Shown here in pieces: positions 1 to 8,965 of a stretch of 64,000 nt of DNA. Each line of letters opens with the position of its first letter. The stretch's first letter is position 1. Origin of the DNA: Ancylobacter radicis (GTDB lineage Bacteria; Pseudomonadota; Alphaproteobacteria; Rhizobiales; Xanthobacteraceae); the NCBI RefSeq assembly GCF_018449475.1, contig NZ_JAHCQH010000015.1, positions 1,009,211-1,073,210 of the forward strand, written 5' to 3'. The notes below the pieces were generated by a model. It did not search any database. It was not told the origin of the DNA and saw only the letters and a list, made by a program, of their open reading frames with translations. The position numbers and the translations under genes are program-made.

Positions 1-1
1 C

Positions 2-133
2 GGCCTTCTGGTGAGCGCGGAGGATTTCGCGTTCCCGACATTCGATTCTACCCTGATCCACGCCGATGCCGCCGTCCGGCTGTCGCTGGGTGAGGGTGCG
101 GCCACCGCCGACGTGGCCCTGCTTGTGCATTGA
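2..133 (+). CDS. 3' end of an unidentified gene
   Basis: An open frame enters from the left edge and ends at a TGA at 131-133, giving 43 C-terminal residues that start GLLVSAEDF and end ALLVH. The frame has the high third-position GC of its neighbours, so it is probably the tail of a real gene. I do not recognise the family from so short a piece. It lies 60 bp upstream of the ABC importer on the same strand and could be the previous gene of that operon. Confidence 0.4.
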   Translation, partial: GLLVSAEDFAFPTFDSTLIHADAAVRLSLGEGAATADVALLVH

Positions 134-193
134 CGCCCGGCCGCCCCGAGCTTCGGGCCGCGAAGGGTCCCACGACAACCGCCAGAGGATGCC

Positions 194-1294
194 ATGAACC
201 GCACTGACCTTACCCGCCGCTCGACCCTCATGCTGCTCGGAGCCGGCGCCGGCCTTGTCGCCGCGCCTTACGTGATCCGTCCCGCCCGCGCCCAGAGCAA
301 GGTCGTCAACATCACGACCTATGACAAGTTCGTGCCGCAGTCCTTCATCGAGCAGTTCCAGAAGGATACCGGGATCGAGGTGCGCGTCCGCCTGACCGAC
401 GACCAGGGCAAGCAGTACAATCTGCTCTCCGCCGAGGGCGGCGCGCCGACCACCGACATCGTCACCGTCACCGGCCACCGCCTGTCGCAGTTCCTGAAGT
501 CCGACCTGCTGGTGCCGCTCGACGTGGCCCGCATCGGCAATTTCGGCAATCTCGCCGCCGCCTATAAGGGCGCGCCGCAGCTGACCATCGACGGCAAGGT
601 CTATGGCGTGCCGCTGCTCGCCGGCTTCGAGGGCCTCGCCCGCAACACCGAGTACACCAAGCCCACCGAGACCTGGGGCTACATGTTCGAGGACGAGTTC
701 AAGGGGCTGACCTCCTACATCATCTCCGATTTCCTCTCGATCGTGATGAAGTATCAGGGCAATGACGGCGACTACGTCACCTATGAGGGCAAGCCGGAGA
801 TCGCCCAGGCGGCGACCGACAAGGCGCGCGACTTCCTGATCGCCAACAAGGACAAGGTCCGCAAATATTACGACGCCGGCTCCGAGGTGCAGCAGATGTT
901 CCTCAACGAGGACATCTACCTCGCGCAGACTTGGTCGGGCCCGGCCGCCAAGCTGATCATGGACGGCCACCCGATCGCGCTCTCCATCCCGAAGGAGGGG
1001 ACCTATGGCTTCCTCTACTCCTTCAACATCGTGAAGAACGCGCCGAACGCGGACGCCGCCTATATCTTCCTCAACGCCATGCTGGCCTCGCCCGAGATCG
1101 GCGCCGCGATGACCCGCCAGTCGGGCTTCAACTCGGCCTTTGGCGGCGTCGACAAGCTGCTCACCGACCGCGAGCGCGCGGCTCTGGCGCTGCCGCAGGA
1201 GCAGGTCGAGCGGATCCAGTTCTTCAGCTCGGTCAACCGGCAGATGAAGAACGACATGATCGACAAGGCCACCGCCGAGATCAAGGCGGCCTGA
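194..1294 (+). CDS. ABC transporter substrate-binding protein, polyamine (PotD-like) type
   Basis: Periplasmic solute-binding protein of 366 residues, the usual size for the spermidine/putrescine-like family 1 binding proteins. The N-terminus has a twin-arginine signal (TRRSTLMLLG followed by a hydrophobic run and an Ala-x-Ala cleavage site near residue 33), so export by Tat in folded form is likely. The mature protein starts with a beta strand (KVVNITTYD) typical of this fold. It is the first gene of an importer followed by two permeases and an ATPase. The substrate cannot be read from sequence. The downstream oxidoreductase genes suggest an organic amine or other compound that is oxidised after uptake, which is inference. 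Confidence 0.85.
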   Translation: MNRTDLTRRSTLMLLGAGAGLVAAPYVIRPARAQSKVVNITTYDKFVPQSFIEQFQKDTGIEVRVRLTDDQGKQYNLLSAEGGAPTTDIVTVTGHRLSQFLKSDLLVPLDVARIGNFGNLAAAYKGAPQLTIDGKVYGVPLLAGFEGLARNTEYTKPTETWGYMFEDEFKGLTSYIISDFLSIVMKYQGNDGDYVTYEGKPEIAQAATDKARDFLIANKDKVRKYYDAGSEVQQMFLNEDIYLAQTWSGPAAKLIMDGHPIALSIPKEGTYGFLYSFNIVKNAPNADAAYIFLNAMLASPEIGAAMTRQSGFNSAFGGVDKLLTDRERAALALPQEQVERIQFFSSVNRQMKNDMIDKATAEIKAA

Positions 1295-1377
1295 TCGTCC
1301 CCCTCGCGACACTCATTCGACAGGCCGGGTCGCCCTTGCGCGGGCGATCCGGCACACTGGGAGCCGATGACGACACC

Positions 1378-2373
1378 ATGGTCGAGAGCAGCATGACAGA
1401 GTCCCGCACGTCGCGGCCGGGAACGGCCGGCCGGGAGGCCGCCCCGCGCTACCGCGGCTGGATCGGCCAGGTGACGCGCTCGCCGCTCTATGCCGGCACC
1501 ATCGGCGTGCTGGCGGCGAGCCCGCGCGCCCGCCTCGTGCTGCTGGTGATCGTGCCGCTCGCCTGGATCGTCACCTTCAACATCGGGCCGATCTACCAGA
1601 TGGGCCGCATCAGCCTGATGCAGACCTACCCGGCACCTGACAGCGGGGCCGTGCTGACGCTGGACAATTACCGGCTGTTCTTCCGCGAGCCGCTCTATTT
1701 CATGCCGTTCATCCGCAGCCTGATCTTCGCGGCGCTGGTGACGGTGGTGACGCTCATTGTGGTCTACCCGGTCGCCTATTACGTGGCCAAGGTGATCCGC
1801 CCGCAGAACCGCAAGCGCGCGCTGCTGCTGCTGCTGGTGCCGTTCTGGGCGGGCGAGATCATCCGCACCTTCTCGGTCATCATGCTGCTCGCCAATCGCG
1901 GCGCGCTGAACTACCTGCTGCGCGAGGTCGGGCTGATCGATCGCCCGATCCCCATGCTCTACACCTATTTCTCGCTGAGCTTCGGCGTGGTCTACCTGAT
2001 CGCGCTCTACATGCTGCTGCCGCTCTATTCGGCGATCGAGAAGATCCCCTCGCAGCTTGTCGATGCCGCCGCCGATCTCGGCGCCGGGCCGTTCGAACGC
2101 TTTCGCCGGGTGATCCTGCCGCTGTCCAAGGACGGCATCGTCTCCGGTTGCAGCCTCGTCTACCTCATCACCATTGGCGTGTTCACCGCGCCGCTGCTGC
2201 TGGGCGGGCCGAACACGGTGATCTTCCCGGAAATCATCGCCGCCCTGTTCCACGCCTCGAACGACAAATGGCCGGCGGGTTCGGCCTTCTCCATCCTGAT
2301 GCTCATCGTCTCGCTCTCCACCGTCGGCCTCTTCATGAAGCTGGTCGGCGGGCGGTCGGTGCGGCTGTCGTGA
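1378..2373 (+). CDS. ABC transporter permease (PotB-like)
   Basis: Inner-membrane permease of about 331 residues, with a first membrane segment near residue 60 (VLLVIVPLAWIVTF) and several more after it. The EAA-type loop that contacts the ATPase is visible (DAAADLGAGPFERFRRV). The first in-frame ATG after the binding-protein gene is at 1378, with an alternative at 1393. The long N-terminal extension of about 50 residues before the first helix is hydrophilic and unusual for the family. It forms the importer channel with the next gene. Confidence 0.85.
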   Translation: MVESSMTESRTSRPGTAGREAAPRYRGWIGQVTRSPLYAGTIGVLAASPRARLVLLVIVPLAWIVTFNIGPIYQMGRISLMQTYPAPDSGAVLTLDNYRLFFREPLYFMPFIRSLIFAALVTVVTLIVVYPVAYYVAKVIRPQNRKRALLLLLVPFWAGEIIRTFSVIMLLANRGALNYLLREVGLIDRPIPMLYTYFSLSFGVVYLIALYMLLPLYSAIEKIPSQLVDAAADLGAGPFERFRRVILPLSKDGIVSGCSLVYLITIGVFTAPLLLGGPNTVIFPEIIAALFHASNDKWPAGSAFSILMLIVSLSTVGLFMKLVGGRSVRLS

Positions 2374-2384
2374 GGACGCGGGTC

Positions 2385-3188
2385 ATGAACAGCTTCGCCA
2401 GCCGCTATTTCACCGACCTGCCGAAGACGGCGCTGTCGGCCTCCTACTGGATCTTCGTGATCTATCTGCTGCTGCCGCTCAGCCTGATGATGGCGATGAG
2501 CTTCAAGGAGGCGAGCTTCATCGCCTTCCCGATCCAGAGCTGGACGCTCGACTGGTACGCCAAGGTGCTGCAGGACCAGCAGTTTCTCGGCGCCGTCGGC
2601 TACTCCATCTTCATCGCGGTGGCGACCACGGTGATCGCGCTGATCATCGGCGTGTGGATCGCGCTGCTGGTGGCGGCGGAAGGCATCTGGGGCCGGGCGA
2701 TGATCTTCGCACTGGCCTGCCTGCCGGCGGTGGTGCCGGGCCTGATCAACGCCATCTCGATGCGCATCTTCATCCGGGTGCTGGACATCCCGACCGGCAC
2801 CGGGGCGATCATCCTCGGCCACACCGTCCATGCCGTGCCCTTCGTGGTGGTGATGGTGCTGACCCGGCTGCGCTCCATGCCGCACAGCCTGACCGATGCG
2901 GCACGCGATCTCGGCGCCGACAATTTCGTCGCCTTCCTGCGGGTGACGGTGCCCTATCTCGCCCCGGCGCTCGCCGGCAGCGCCATCTTCTGCGTGCTCA
3001 GCAGCATTGACGACTTCGTCCGCACCTTCTTCCTCGGCGGCTACCAGCCGACCCTGCCGATGCTGATCTTCGCCAAGGTGCAGGGCGGCATGTCGCCGGA
3101 AATCAACGCCATGGCGACGATCGTGCTGATCGTCACCGCCGCCGTCGGCCTCTACGCCGAACATTTCACCCGTCGTTCCAAGGCCTGA
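2385..3188 (+). CDS. ABC transporter permease (PotC-like)
   Basis: Second permease subunit of about 267 residues with six predicted membrane segments and the conserved cytoplasmic EAA loop (DAARDLGADNFVAFLRV). The ATG at 2385 lies 11 bp after the preceding permease stop, and starting there gives the usual PotC length. It is followed 3 bp later by the ATPase gene, so the four importer genes form one transcription unit. Confidence 0.87.
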   Translation: MNSFASRYFTDLPKTALSASYWIFVIYLLLPLSLMMAMSFKEASFIAFPIQSWTLDWYAKVLQDQQFLGAVGYSIFIAVATTVIALIIGVWIALLVAAEGIWGRAMIFALACLPAVVPGLINAISMRIFIRVLDIPTGTGAIILGHTVHAVPFVVVMVLTRLRSMPHSLTDAARDLGADNFVAFLRVTVPYLAPALAGSAIFCVLSSIDDFVRTFFLGGYQPTLPMLIFAKVQGGMSPEINAMATIVLIVTAAVGLYAEHFTRRSKA

Positions 3189-3191
3189 CCG

Positions 3192-4262
3192 ATGCAGCCT
3201 GTCGTCCAGTTTCGCAACGTCAACAAGCTCTATGGCGCCATGCCGGCGGTCGCCGATCTCGACCTGTCGATCGCGCCCGGCCAGTTCGTCACCCTGCTCG
3301 GCCCCTCCGGCTGCGGCAAGTCGACGACGCTGCGCATGCTCGGCGGCTTCGAGCTGCCGACCTCCGGCGAGATCCTGCTCGACGGGCGCGACATCACCCG
3401 CCTGCCGCCCAACAAGCGCAATGTGAACATCGTGTTCCAGGATTACGCGCTGTTCCCGCACCTCACCGTCGGGCGCAACGTCGCCTTCGGGCTGGAGCTG
3501 AAGGGGCTGCGCTCGGACGCGATCCACCGGCGCACCATGGAATTGCTGGCGCTGGTGCAGCTCGGCGATTTCGCCGACCGCCTGCCCTCGCAGCTTTCCG
3601 GCGGCCAGCGCCAGCGCGTCGCGCTGATGCGCGCGCTTGCCCCCGACCCGGACGTGCTGCTGCTCGACGAGCCGCTCAGCGCGCTCGACGCCAAGCTGCG
3701 CGAGCAGATGCAGATCGAACTGAAATCCATCCAGCAGCGCACCGGCAAGACCTTCCTGTTCGTGACCCACGATCAGGAAGAGGCGCTCACCATGTCCGAT
3801 GTGGTGGTGGTGATGAATGGCGGGCGGATCGAGCAGATGGGCGACCCGCACACGCTCTACGCCTCGCCGCGCAGCCGCTTCGTGGCCAATTTCATCGGCC
3901 AGAGTAACCTGTTCGAGGCCGAGGTGATGGGCCTTGAGGGCGAGATGGCGGTGCTGTCGTGGAACGGCCACACCGTCCGCGCCCGGCGCAACGGCAACAG
4001 CCCGGCGACCGGCGCCCGCGTCGCCTTCATCGTCCGGCCGGAATCGATCTACTGCCTCGGCCAGACGCCAGGCGACGCCTTCGCGGTGCCCGGCCGCATC
4101 GGCCAGCGCATCTTCAAGGGCAGCCACACCACGCTGGAGATCGAACTGCCCGGCCGCCAGAACGTGACCGCCCAGCTTGATCCGCAGGCGCTGGCGCGCC
4201 TCGACGGCGACGATGTCCTCGTCGGCTGGCGCTGGGAAAACGCGGTGGTCCTGGCGGACTGA
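3192..4262 (+). CDS. ABC transporter ATP-binding protein (PotA-like)
   Basis: ATPase of 356 residues energising the importer at the cytoplasmic face. Walker A (GPSGCGKST, residues 37-45), the ABC signature LSGGQ near residue 136, and Walker B (LLLDEP near 155) followed by the D-loop SALD are all intact. The H-loop histidine is in FVTHDQEEA. A C-terminal TOBE-type regulatory domain of about 120 residues follows, as in PotA and other CUT1/MOI-type ATPases. Length and layout match the spermidine/putrescine family. Confidence 0.92.
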   Translation: MQPVVQFRNVNKLYGAMPAVADLDLSIAPGQFVTLLGPSGCGKSTTLRMLGGFELPTSGEILLDGRDITRLPPNKRNVNIVFQDYALFPHLTVGRNVAFGLELKGLRSDAIHRRTMELLALVQLGDFADRLPSQLSGGQRQRVALMRALAPDPDVLLLDEPLSALDAKLREQMQIELKSIQQRTGKTFLFVTHDQEEALTMSDVVVVMNGGRIEQMGDPHTLYASPRSRFVANFIGQSNLFEAEVMGLEGEMAVLSWNGHTVRARRNGNSPATGARVAFIVRPESIYCLGQTPGDAFAVPGRIGQRIFKGSHTTLEIELPGRQNVTAQLDPQALARLDGDDVLVGWRWENAVVLAD

Positions 4263-4295
4263 CGCGCGGGCCCTGGGCACCACCAACAGCACAGA

Positions 4296-4318
4296 CCCCG
4301 CGCGCCGACCGCGCGGGG
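4296..4318 (+). terminator. Intercistronic GC-rich hairpin
   Basis: CCCCGCGCG at 4296-4304 pairs perfectly with CGCGCGGGG at 4310-4318 around a 5-nt loop. No T-run follows, so this is not a standard intrinsic terminator. It sits between the importer ATPase and the oxidoreductase gene and may dampen transcription or protect the upstream mRNA from decay. Only the stem itself is certain. Confidence 0.4.
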
Positions 4319-4349
4319 CAGCCGACCGGCTTTGAAAAAGGGAATGGCG

Positions 4350-5828
4350 ATGAACAGTCAGGGGATCGGGGCGCTCGATGAGCTCAACCGCCGTGTGCGG
4401 CATGATCTCGAATGCCTCAACTATCCGCCGGCCAACTGGTCGGTCCCGGTAGAGTCGCCGGACGGGCGCCCGGTGAGCGACGTGGTCATCATCGGCGGCG
4501 GCATGTGCGGGCTGGTGGCCTGGTTCGCGCTCACCCGCGCCGGGGTGCGCAATATCCGCATCATCGACAAGGCGTCCAAGGGCAAGGAAGGCCCCTGGGT
4601 CACCTATGCCCGGATGGAGACGCTGCGCTCGCCGAAGATCCTGCTCGGCCCGGCGCTCGGCATGGCCTCGCTCACCTTCCGCATGTGGTTCACCGCCCGG
4701 TTCGGCGAGCAGGCCTGGGAGGAGCTGTTCCGCATCCCCCGGCCGATGTGGATGGACTATCTCAACTGGTACCGCGACGTGCTGGCCATCCCGGTCGAGA
4801 ACGACATGCCGGTCTCGCGCATCCTGCCGCGCGCCGACGGGCTGCTGGAGCTGGAATTGGACGGCGGTGCCCGCGAGGGCATCCTCACCCGCAAGGTGGT
4901 GATGGCGACCGGCCGCGACGGGCTCGGCGAGCCGACCATCCCCGCTTTTGTCACGCCGATCGAGCGGCACCGCCTGTGGGCGCATTCGGCCGATCCGGTG
5001 GATTTCCGCACGCTGGCCGGCAAGCGCGTGGTGGTGATCGGCGTCGGCGCCTCGGCGGTGGACAATGCCGCGGAGGCGCTGGAGGCCGGCGCGGCCGAGG
5101 TGCGCCTGCTCGCCCGTCGTCCGACCATGCCGACCATCAACAAGCTGATGGGCATCGGCTCCTATGGCGTCACCGCCGGCTTTCCGCGCATCGCCCCGGA
5201 ATGGCGCTGGCGGATGATGGACTATTCGACCAAGCAGCAGACCCCGGCACCGCACAACTCCACCCTGCGCGTCAGCCGCCATCCCAACGCCTTCTTCCAT
5301 TTCGACTGCGGCATCGGCTCGGTGCGCGAGGAGAATGGCGAGATCGTCATCACCACGGTGAAGGGTCGCGAGTTCCGCGCCGATTTCCTCATCCTCGGCA
5401 CCGGCTTCTCCATCGATCCGGCGGCACGCGAGGAACTCGCGGACTACCGCGACGCCATCGCCTGCTGGGAGGACCGCTTCACCCCGCCGCCGGAGGAGGC
5501 CAATCGCGATCTCGGCCGCTTCCCGTGGCTGGCGGACGACTTCTCCTTCACCGAGAAGGAGCCGGGCACCGCGCCCTGGCTCGCCAATATCCACTGCTTC
5601 AATTACGGGGCGACGATGAGCCTGGGCAAGGTGTCCGGCGACATACCGGCCATCAGCGAGGGCGCGCACTGGCTGGCGCAGGGTATTGCCGGCGGCCTGT
5701 TCATCCGCGACATCGACGCCCACTGGCAGGCGCTGCTCGCCTATGCCAAGCCCGAGCTGGACGGTTCGGAATGGACCGATGCGGACGCTCCCCCTGTGGC
5801 GCCCGTCGCCCAGCAGAAGACCGCGTGA
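4350..5828 (+). CDS. FAD/NAD(P)-dependent oxidoreductase, flavin monooxygenase-like
   Basis: Cytosolic flavoprotein of about 492 residues. A first Rossmann nucleotide-binding motif is at residues 46-54 (VVIIGGGMCG), for FAD, and a second near residue 225 (VVVIGVGAS), for NAD(P)H, the layout of class B flavin monooxygenases and related oxidoreductases. A late ATG-like motif (FLILGTGF) closes the FAD domain. The start at 4350 is preferred because AAGGGA lies just upstream; ATG 4344 and an upstream TTG are alternatives. It stands between the ABC importer and a run of redox genes, so it probably oxidises the imported compound. The exact substrate is unknown, and a canonical FMO fingerprint was not clear. 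Confidence 0.75.
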   Translation: MNSQGIGALDELNRRVRHDLECLNYPPANWSVPVESPDGRPVSDVVIIGGGMCGLVAWFALTRAGVRNIRIIDKASKGKEGPWVTYARMETLRSPKILLGPALGMASLTFRMWFTARFGEQAWEELFRIPRPMWMDYLNWYRDVLAIPVENDMPVSRILPRADGLLELELDGGAREGILTRKVVMATGRDGLGEPTIPAFVTPIERHRLWAHSADPVDFRTLAGKRVVVIGVGASAVDNAAEALEAGAAEVRLLARRPTMPTINKLMGIGSYGVTAGFPRIAPEWRWRMMDYSTKQQTPAPHNSTLRVSRHPNAFFHFDCGIGSVREENGEIVITTVKGREFRADFLILGTGFSIDPAAREELADYRDAIACWEDRFTPPPEEANRDLGRFPWLADDFSFTEKEPGTAPWLANIHCFNYGATMSLGKVSGDIPAISEGAHWLAQGIAGGLFIRDIDAHWQALLAYAKPELDGSEWTDADAPPVAPVAQQKTA

Positions 5829-5833
5829 GGACC

Positions 5834-6424
5834 ATGCGCAAGACCGTCTATTACTTCCACGCTCTGTCCTCGCCCTGGGCGTATCTCGGCTGGCCGCAGT
5901 TCAAGGCGCTGATCGACAAGCACGATCTCGACGTGGTGGTGCGCCCGACCCGCATCGTGCCGGAAAATGGCGGCGTGCCGCTGCGCTCGCGCCCGCAGCC
6001 GCGGCAGGACTACCACGCGGTCGAACTCGACCGCTGGCGCAAGCGGCTGAACATGCCACTGGTTCTGAAGCCGGCTCATTACCCGACCAATAACGAGTTC
6101 TCCGCCCGCATGGTGATTGCCGCCGACCGGCTCGGCCTGCCGGCGCTGGAGTTGAGCCACGCTTTGCTGCGCGCGCTGTGGAGCGAGGAGAAGGACGTGA
6201 CCGATCCGCAAGTGCGCATCGAGGTGGCCAATGCGCTGGGCCTCGACGGCGCGAAGCTGCAGGCGATGGAGGATGAGCCGGCGATCATGCAGGCCTGGCT
6301 CGACAGCCATCAGGAAGCGACGCAGCGCGGCGTGTTCGGCACCCCGACCTGGGTCTACAAGGACGTGCTCTATTGGGGCCAGGACCGCCTGAGCTTCCTC
6401 GACGACGCCCTGTCGGAGGATTGA
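5834..6424 (+). CDS. DsbA-family / 2-hydroxychromene-2-carboxylate isomerase-like protein
   Basis: Protein of 196 residues with a thioredoxin-like fold of the DsbA/GST-kappa/HCCA-isomerase group. The N-terminus reads YYFHALSSPWAYLG, where the family has a serine in place of the thioredoxin CxxC, so it is more likely a glutathione-dependent isomerase or transferase than a disulfide oxidase. The C-terminal FGTPTWV...WGQDRL block is the conserved cis-Pro region. No signal peptide is visible, so it acts in the cytosol. The ATG at 5834 is 5 bp after the oxidoreductase stop. It probably processes a product of that enzyme, which is inference. Confidence 0.75.
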   Translation: MRKTVYYFHALSSPWAYLGWPQFKALIDKHDLDVVVRPTRIVPENGGVPLRSRPQPRQDYHAVELDRWRKRLNMPLVLKPAHYPTNNEFSARMVIAADRLGLPALELSHALLRALWSEEKDVTDPQVRIEVANALGLDGAKLQAMEDEPAIMQAWLDSHQEATQRGVFGTPTWVYKDVLYWGQDRLSFLDDALSED

Positions 6425-6428
6425 GACG

Positions 6429-6965
6429 ATGAGCGAGACCATGACCCTCCATGCCGACCTTCCCGAGGCCGACCTCCCCGATGTCATCGACACGGTGCTC
6501 GGCCTCGATGCGTCCTCGCCCGTGCTGGCGCTGCGCCACGAGCGGGCCAAGCTCAAGCAGCTGACGCAGACCAGCTATTTCGCCGCGCTGCGCCCGGCCG
6601 AGCCGCGCAACTTCTCCTATGCGCGCCGCGCCGCGCTGGCCGCCCGCATGGCGGCGGCCTGGAAGACGCCGGAGCTTGCCGCCCACTACACCGCCGCGCT
6701 GGCGGCGGAGGGCGGTGACGCGGAGGAGACGCGGATCGCCGACCCCGCCTTCCTGCCGGAGGACGCGGCAAGCCCGCTCGCTGTGCTGCTGCGCCATGTC
6801 GATCTGGTCACGCGCACCCCGAAGGCGGCGAGCCGGGCCAATATCGAGGCGCTGAAAGCCGCCGGGCTGGATGATCGCGACATCGTCGCGCTGGCCGGTC
6901 TCATCGCCTTCGTGAACTATCAGGTGCTGCTCGTCGCCGGCCTGAAGATGCTGCGGGATCACTGA
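6429..6965 (+). CDS. CMD-domain protein (Avi_7170-like)
   Basis: Small protein of 178 residues, rich in alpha helix and Ala/Leu, resembling the carboxymuconolactone decarboxylase (CMD) family members that sit in pairs with an alkylhydroperoxidase-domain protein. The CxxC pair of AhpD is absent, so it may be a non-catalytic or differently acting partner of the next gene. It begins 4 bp after the DsbA-like gene and ends 2 bp before the next ORF, so the three are cotranscribed. Family assignment is from recall of the sequence type rather than a motif. Confidence 0.6.
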   Translation: MSETMTLHADLPEADLPDVIDTVLGLDASSPVLALRHERAKLKQLTQTSYFAALRPAEPRNFSYARRAALAARMAAAWKTPELAAHYTAALAAEGGDAEETRIADPAFLPEDAASPLAVLLRHVDLVTRTPKAASRANIEALKAAGLDDRDIVALAGLIAFVNYQVLLVAGLKMLRDH

Positions 6966-6967
6966 CC

Positions 6968-7576
6968 ATGAGCGCCCCCACCGATACGACCGACACCCCG
7001 CGCGAGACGGTGCACGACTTCACCACCGAGGCGCTCGACTGGAAGCCCTATGTCGGCATGGTCGACTATGAGAGCGCCACCCCGTCGCAGCGCGCGGCGC
7101 TGAGCATGACGCCGTCCAACAAGGGCATCTCGCCCTATGTGCTGGTGCTGGCCCATGAGCCGGAGGCGCTGCGCGAGCGCACGCCTTTGTTCAACGACAT
7201 CATGTACAGCGAAGGCGGTCTGTCGCGCGGCGGGCGCGAGCTGGGCGCGCTCGGCGCGTCCGTGGTCAATCGCTGCGTCTATTGCGCGGCGGTCCATGCC
7301 GCCCGCTACATCCAGCTTGAGAAGAAGCCGGAAGTGGTGGAGGAAATCTACGCCCGCGAGACCAAGGCCGATCTTCCCGCCTTCGAGCAGGCGCTGTTCG
7401 ATTTCGCTGTGGATCTCACCTCGGACCCTTCCGAGGTCGGCGGCTATCACCTCTATCACCTGCGCAATAGCGGGCTGTCGGATCTGGAAATCCTCGATCT
7501 CATCCACTCCGTGGCCATCTTCGGCTGGGCCAACCGGCTGATGCACACGCTCGGCGAACCGCAGCGAAAGGCCTGA
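6968..7576 (+). CDS. Alkylhydroperoxidase (AhpD/CMD) domain protein
   Basis: Protein of 202 residues with the AhpD active-site block RCVYCAAVHA: Cys-x-x-Cys near residues 103-106 followed by a His four residues later. In AhpD proteins these residues reduce peroxides or carry out related thiol chemistry. The length fits the alkylhydroperoxidase domain family often encoded beside a second CMD protein, as here. A likely role is disposal of peroxide formed by the upstream flavoenzyme, or a further reaction on its product; both are inference. Confidence 0.8.
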   Translation: MSAPTDTTDTPRETVHDFTTEALDWKPYVGMVDYESATPSQRAALSMTPSNKGISPYVLVLAHEPEALRERTPLFNDIMYSEGGLSRGGRELGALGASVVNRCVYCAAVHAARYIQLEKKPEVVEEIYARETKADLPAFEQALFDFAVDLTSDPSEVGGYHLYHLRNSGLSDLEILDLIHSVAIFGWANRLMHTLGEPQRKA

Positions 7577-8941
7577 GTGGACCCGCACGCCCCATTGGCT
7601 GCGCCCGCGCTGCCGGACGCCGCCGCCATCCGCCCCTTCACGGTCGGCCATGGCGACGTGCTGCGCATCGCCGTGCCGATGATGGCGGCGTATCTGTCGA
7701 CCCCGCTGGTCGGGCTGGTGGCGACCATGGTGGTCGGCCAGCTCGGCGAGGAGGCGCTGATCGGCGGCGTGGCGCTGGCCGCCGTCATCTTCGACGTCAT
7801 CTTCGTCTCGTTCAATTTCCTGCGCGCCGCCACCGCCGGCTTCACCGCCCAGTCGCTCGGCGCCGGCGACCGTGTGGCCGAGCAGCGCATGCTGCTGAGC
7901 GGGCTCTTGATCGCGCTGGCCGGCGGGCTGCTGATCCTCGCCGTGCACGCCCCGCTCGGCCGGCTCAGCCTCGCCGTGCTCGGGGCGGAGGGCGAGGTGG
8001 CACAGGCGGCCAGCGTCTATTTCGGCTGGCGCATCTGGTCGGCGCCCTTCGCGCTGGTCAATTTCGTCATTTTCGGCTGGGTCATCGGCCTTGGCCGCTC
8101 GATCAGCGCCATGGCGCTTCAGACCCTGCTGAACGGGCTGAATCTGGGCCTCAGCCTGTGGTGGGTGCTGGGGCTCGGCTGGGGGCTGGCGGGCCTTGCT
8201 CTGGCGAGTCTGGCGGCAGAAGCCGTGACCACGCTGGCGGGCCTCGCGCTGATCGTCTGGCACACCGACCGGCGGCTCTGGACCCTGCCCAGCCTGCCCG
8301 AGCTGAAGCGGCTGTTCTCGGTCAATTCGGACATGATGATCCGCTCCTTCGCGCTGCTGCTGGGGCTCTCCTTCTTCACCCGGCAGAGCGGTACGCTCGG
8401 CATCGAGATCCTTGCCGCCAACACCATCCTACTGCGCTTCTATTTCTTCGGCGTCGCCTTCCTCGACGGGGTGGCGACCGCCGCCGAGCAGCTCGCCGGG
8501 CGGGCGGTGGGGGCGCGCTACCGGCCGGCCTTTGACCGGGTGATCACGCTCACCACGCTGTGGGGCTTTGTCTTCGCCGCCATCGTCTCGCTGGGATTTC
8601 TCGCGCTGGCCGGGCCGGTGATTTCGCTCGCGGCGCCCAATGAGGAGGTGGCGCGCCTCGCCCATCTCTATCTGCCCTATGCGGTGGCGCTGCCGCTCAT
8701 CGGCGTCGTCGCCTTCCAGATGGACGGCGTCTATATCGGCGCTACCTGGTCGCGCGAGATGCGCAACCTGATGCTGGCCTCGCTGGTGCTCTATGTCGCC
8801 GCCTGCGCCGTGCTCCAGCCGATGTTCGGCAATCACGGGCTGTGGATCGCGCTCGGCCTGTTCCAATGCGCGCGCAGCGTGGCGTTCCGCTGGATGCTGC
8901 CGCGCCTCGCCGCCCGCACCATGGGCCCGTCCGCCGCCTGA
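7577..8941 (+). CDS. MATE-family efflux transporter
   Basis: Integral membrane protein of 454 residues with about twelve hydrophobic segments in two similar halves, as in MATE (NorM/DinF-type) Na+ or H+ coupled exporters. The GTG at 7577 abuts the stop of the preceding gene (TGAGTG), which points to translational coupling; no ATG occurs before the first membrane segment. The sequence LRIAVPMMAAYLSTPLVGLV matches helix 1 of the family. It closes the importer/redox operon and could export the oxidised product or a toxic intermediate. Confidence 0.85.
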   Translation: MDPHAPLAAPALPDAAAIRPFTVGHGDVLRIAVPMMAAYLSTPLVGLVATMVVGQLGEEALIGGVALAAVIFDVIFVSFNFLRAATAGFTAQSLGAGDRVAEQRMLLSGLLIALAGGLLILAVHAPLGRLSLAVLGAEGEVAQAASVYFGWRIWSAPFALVNFVIFGWVIGLGRSISAMALQTLLNGLNLGLSLWWVLGLGWGLAGLALASLAAEAVTTLAGLALIVWHTDRRLWTLPSLPELKRLFSVNSDMMIRSFALLLGLSFFTRQSGTLGIEILAANTILLRFYFFGVAFLDGVATAAEQLAGRAVGARYRPAFDRVITLTTLWGFVFAAIVSLGFLALAGPVISLAAPNEEVARLAHLYLPYAVALPLIGVVAFQMDGVYIGATWSREMRNLMLASLVLYVAACAVLQPMFGNHGLWIALGLFQCARSVAFRWMLPRLAARTMGPSAA

Positions 8942-8965
8942 ACCATCCGGGGCGACCCTTCCTCC

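Noticed and set aside
1060..2253. Minus-strand ORF of 397 codons (Gln/His/Arg-rich)
   Set aside because: Antisense to the first permease and binding-protein genes, with composition typical of shadow frames.
2160..5723. Very long minus-strand ORF of about 1187 codons opposite the first ABC operon
   Set aside because: It is antisense to the permease, ATPase and oxidoreductase genes, rich in His, Arg, Asp and Ala as expected from the complement of high-GC genes, and has no recognisable domain.
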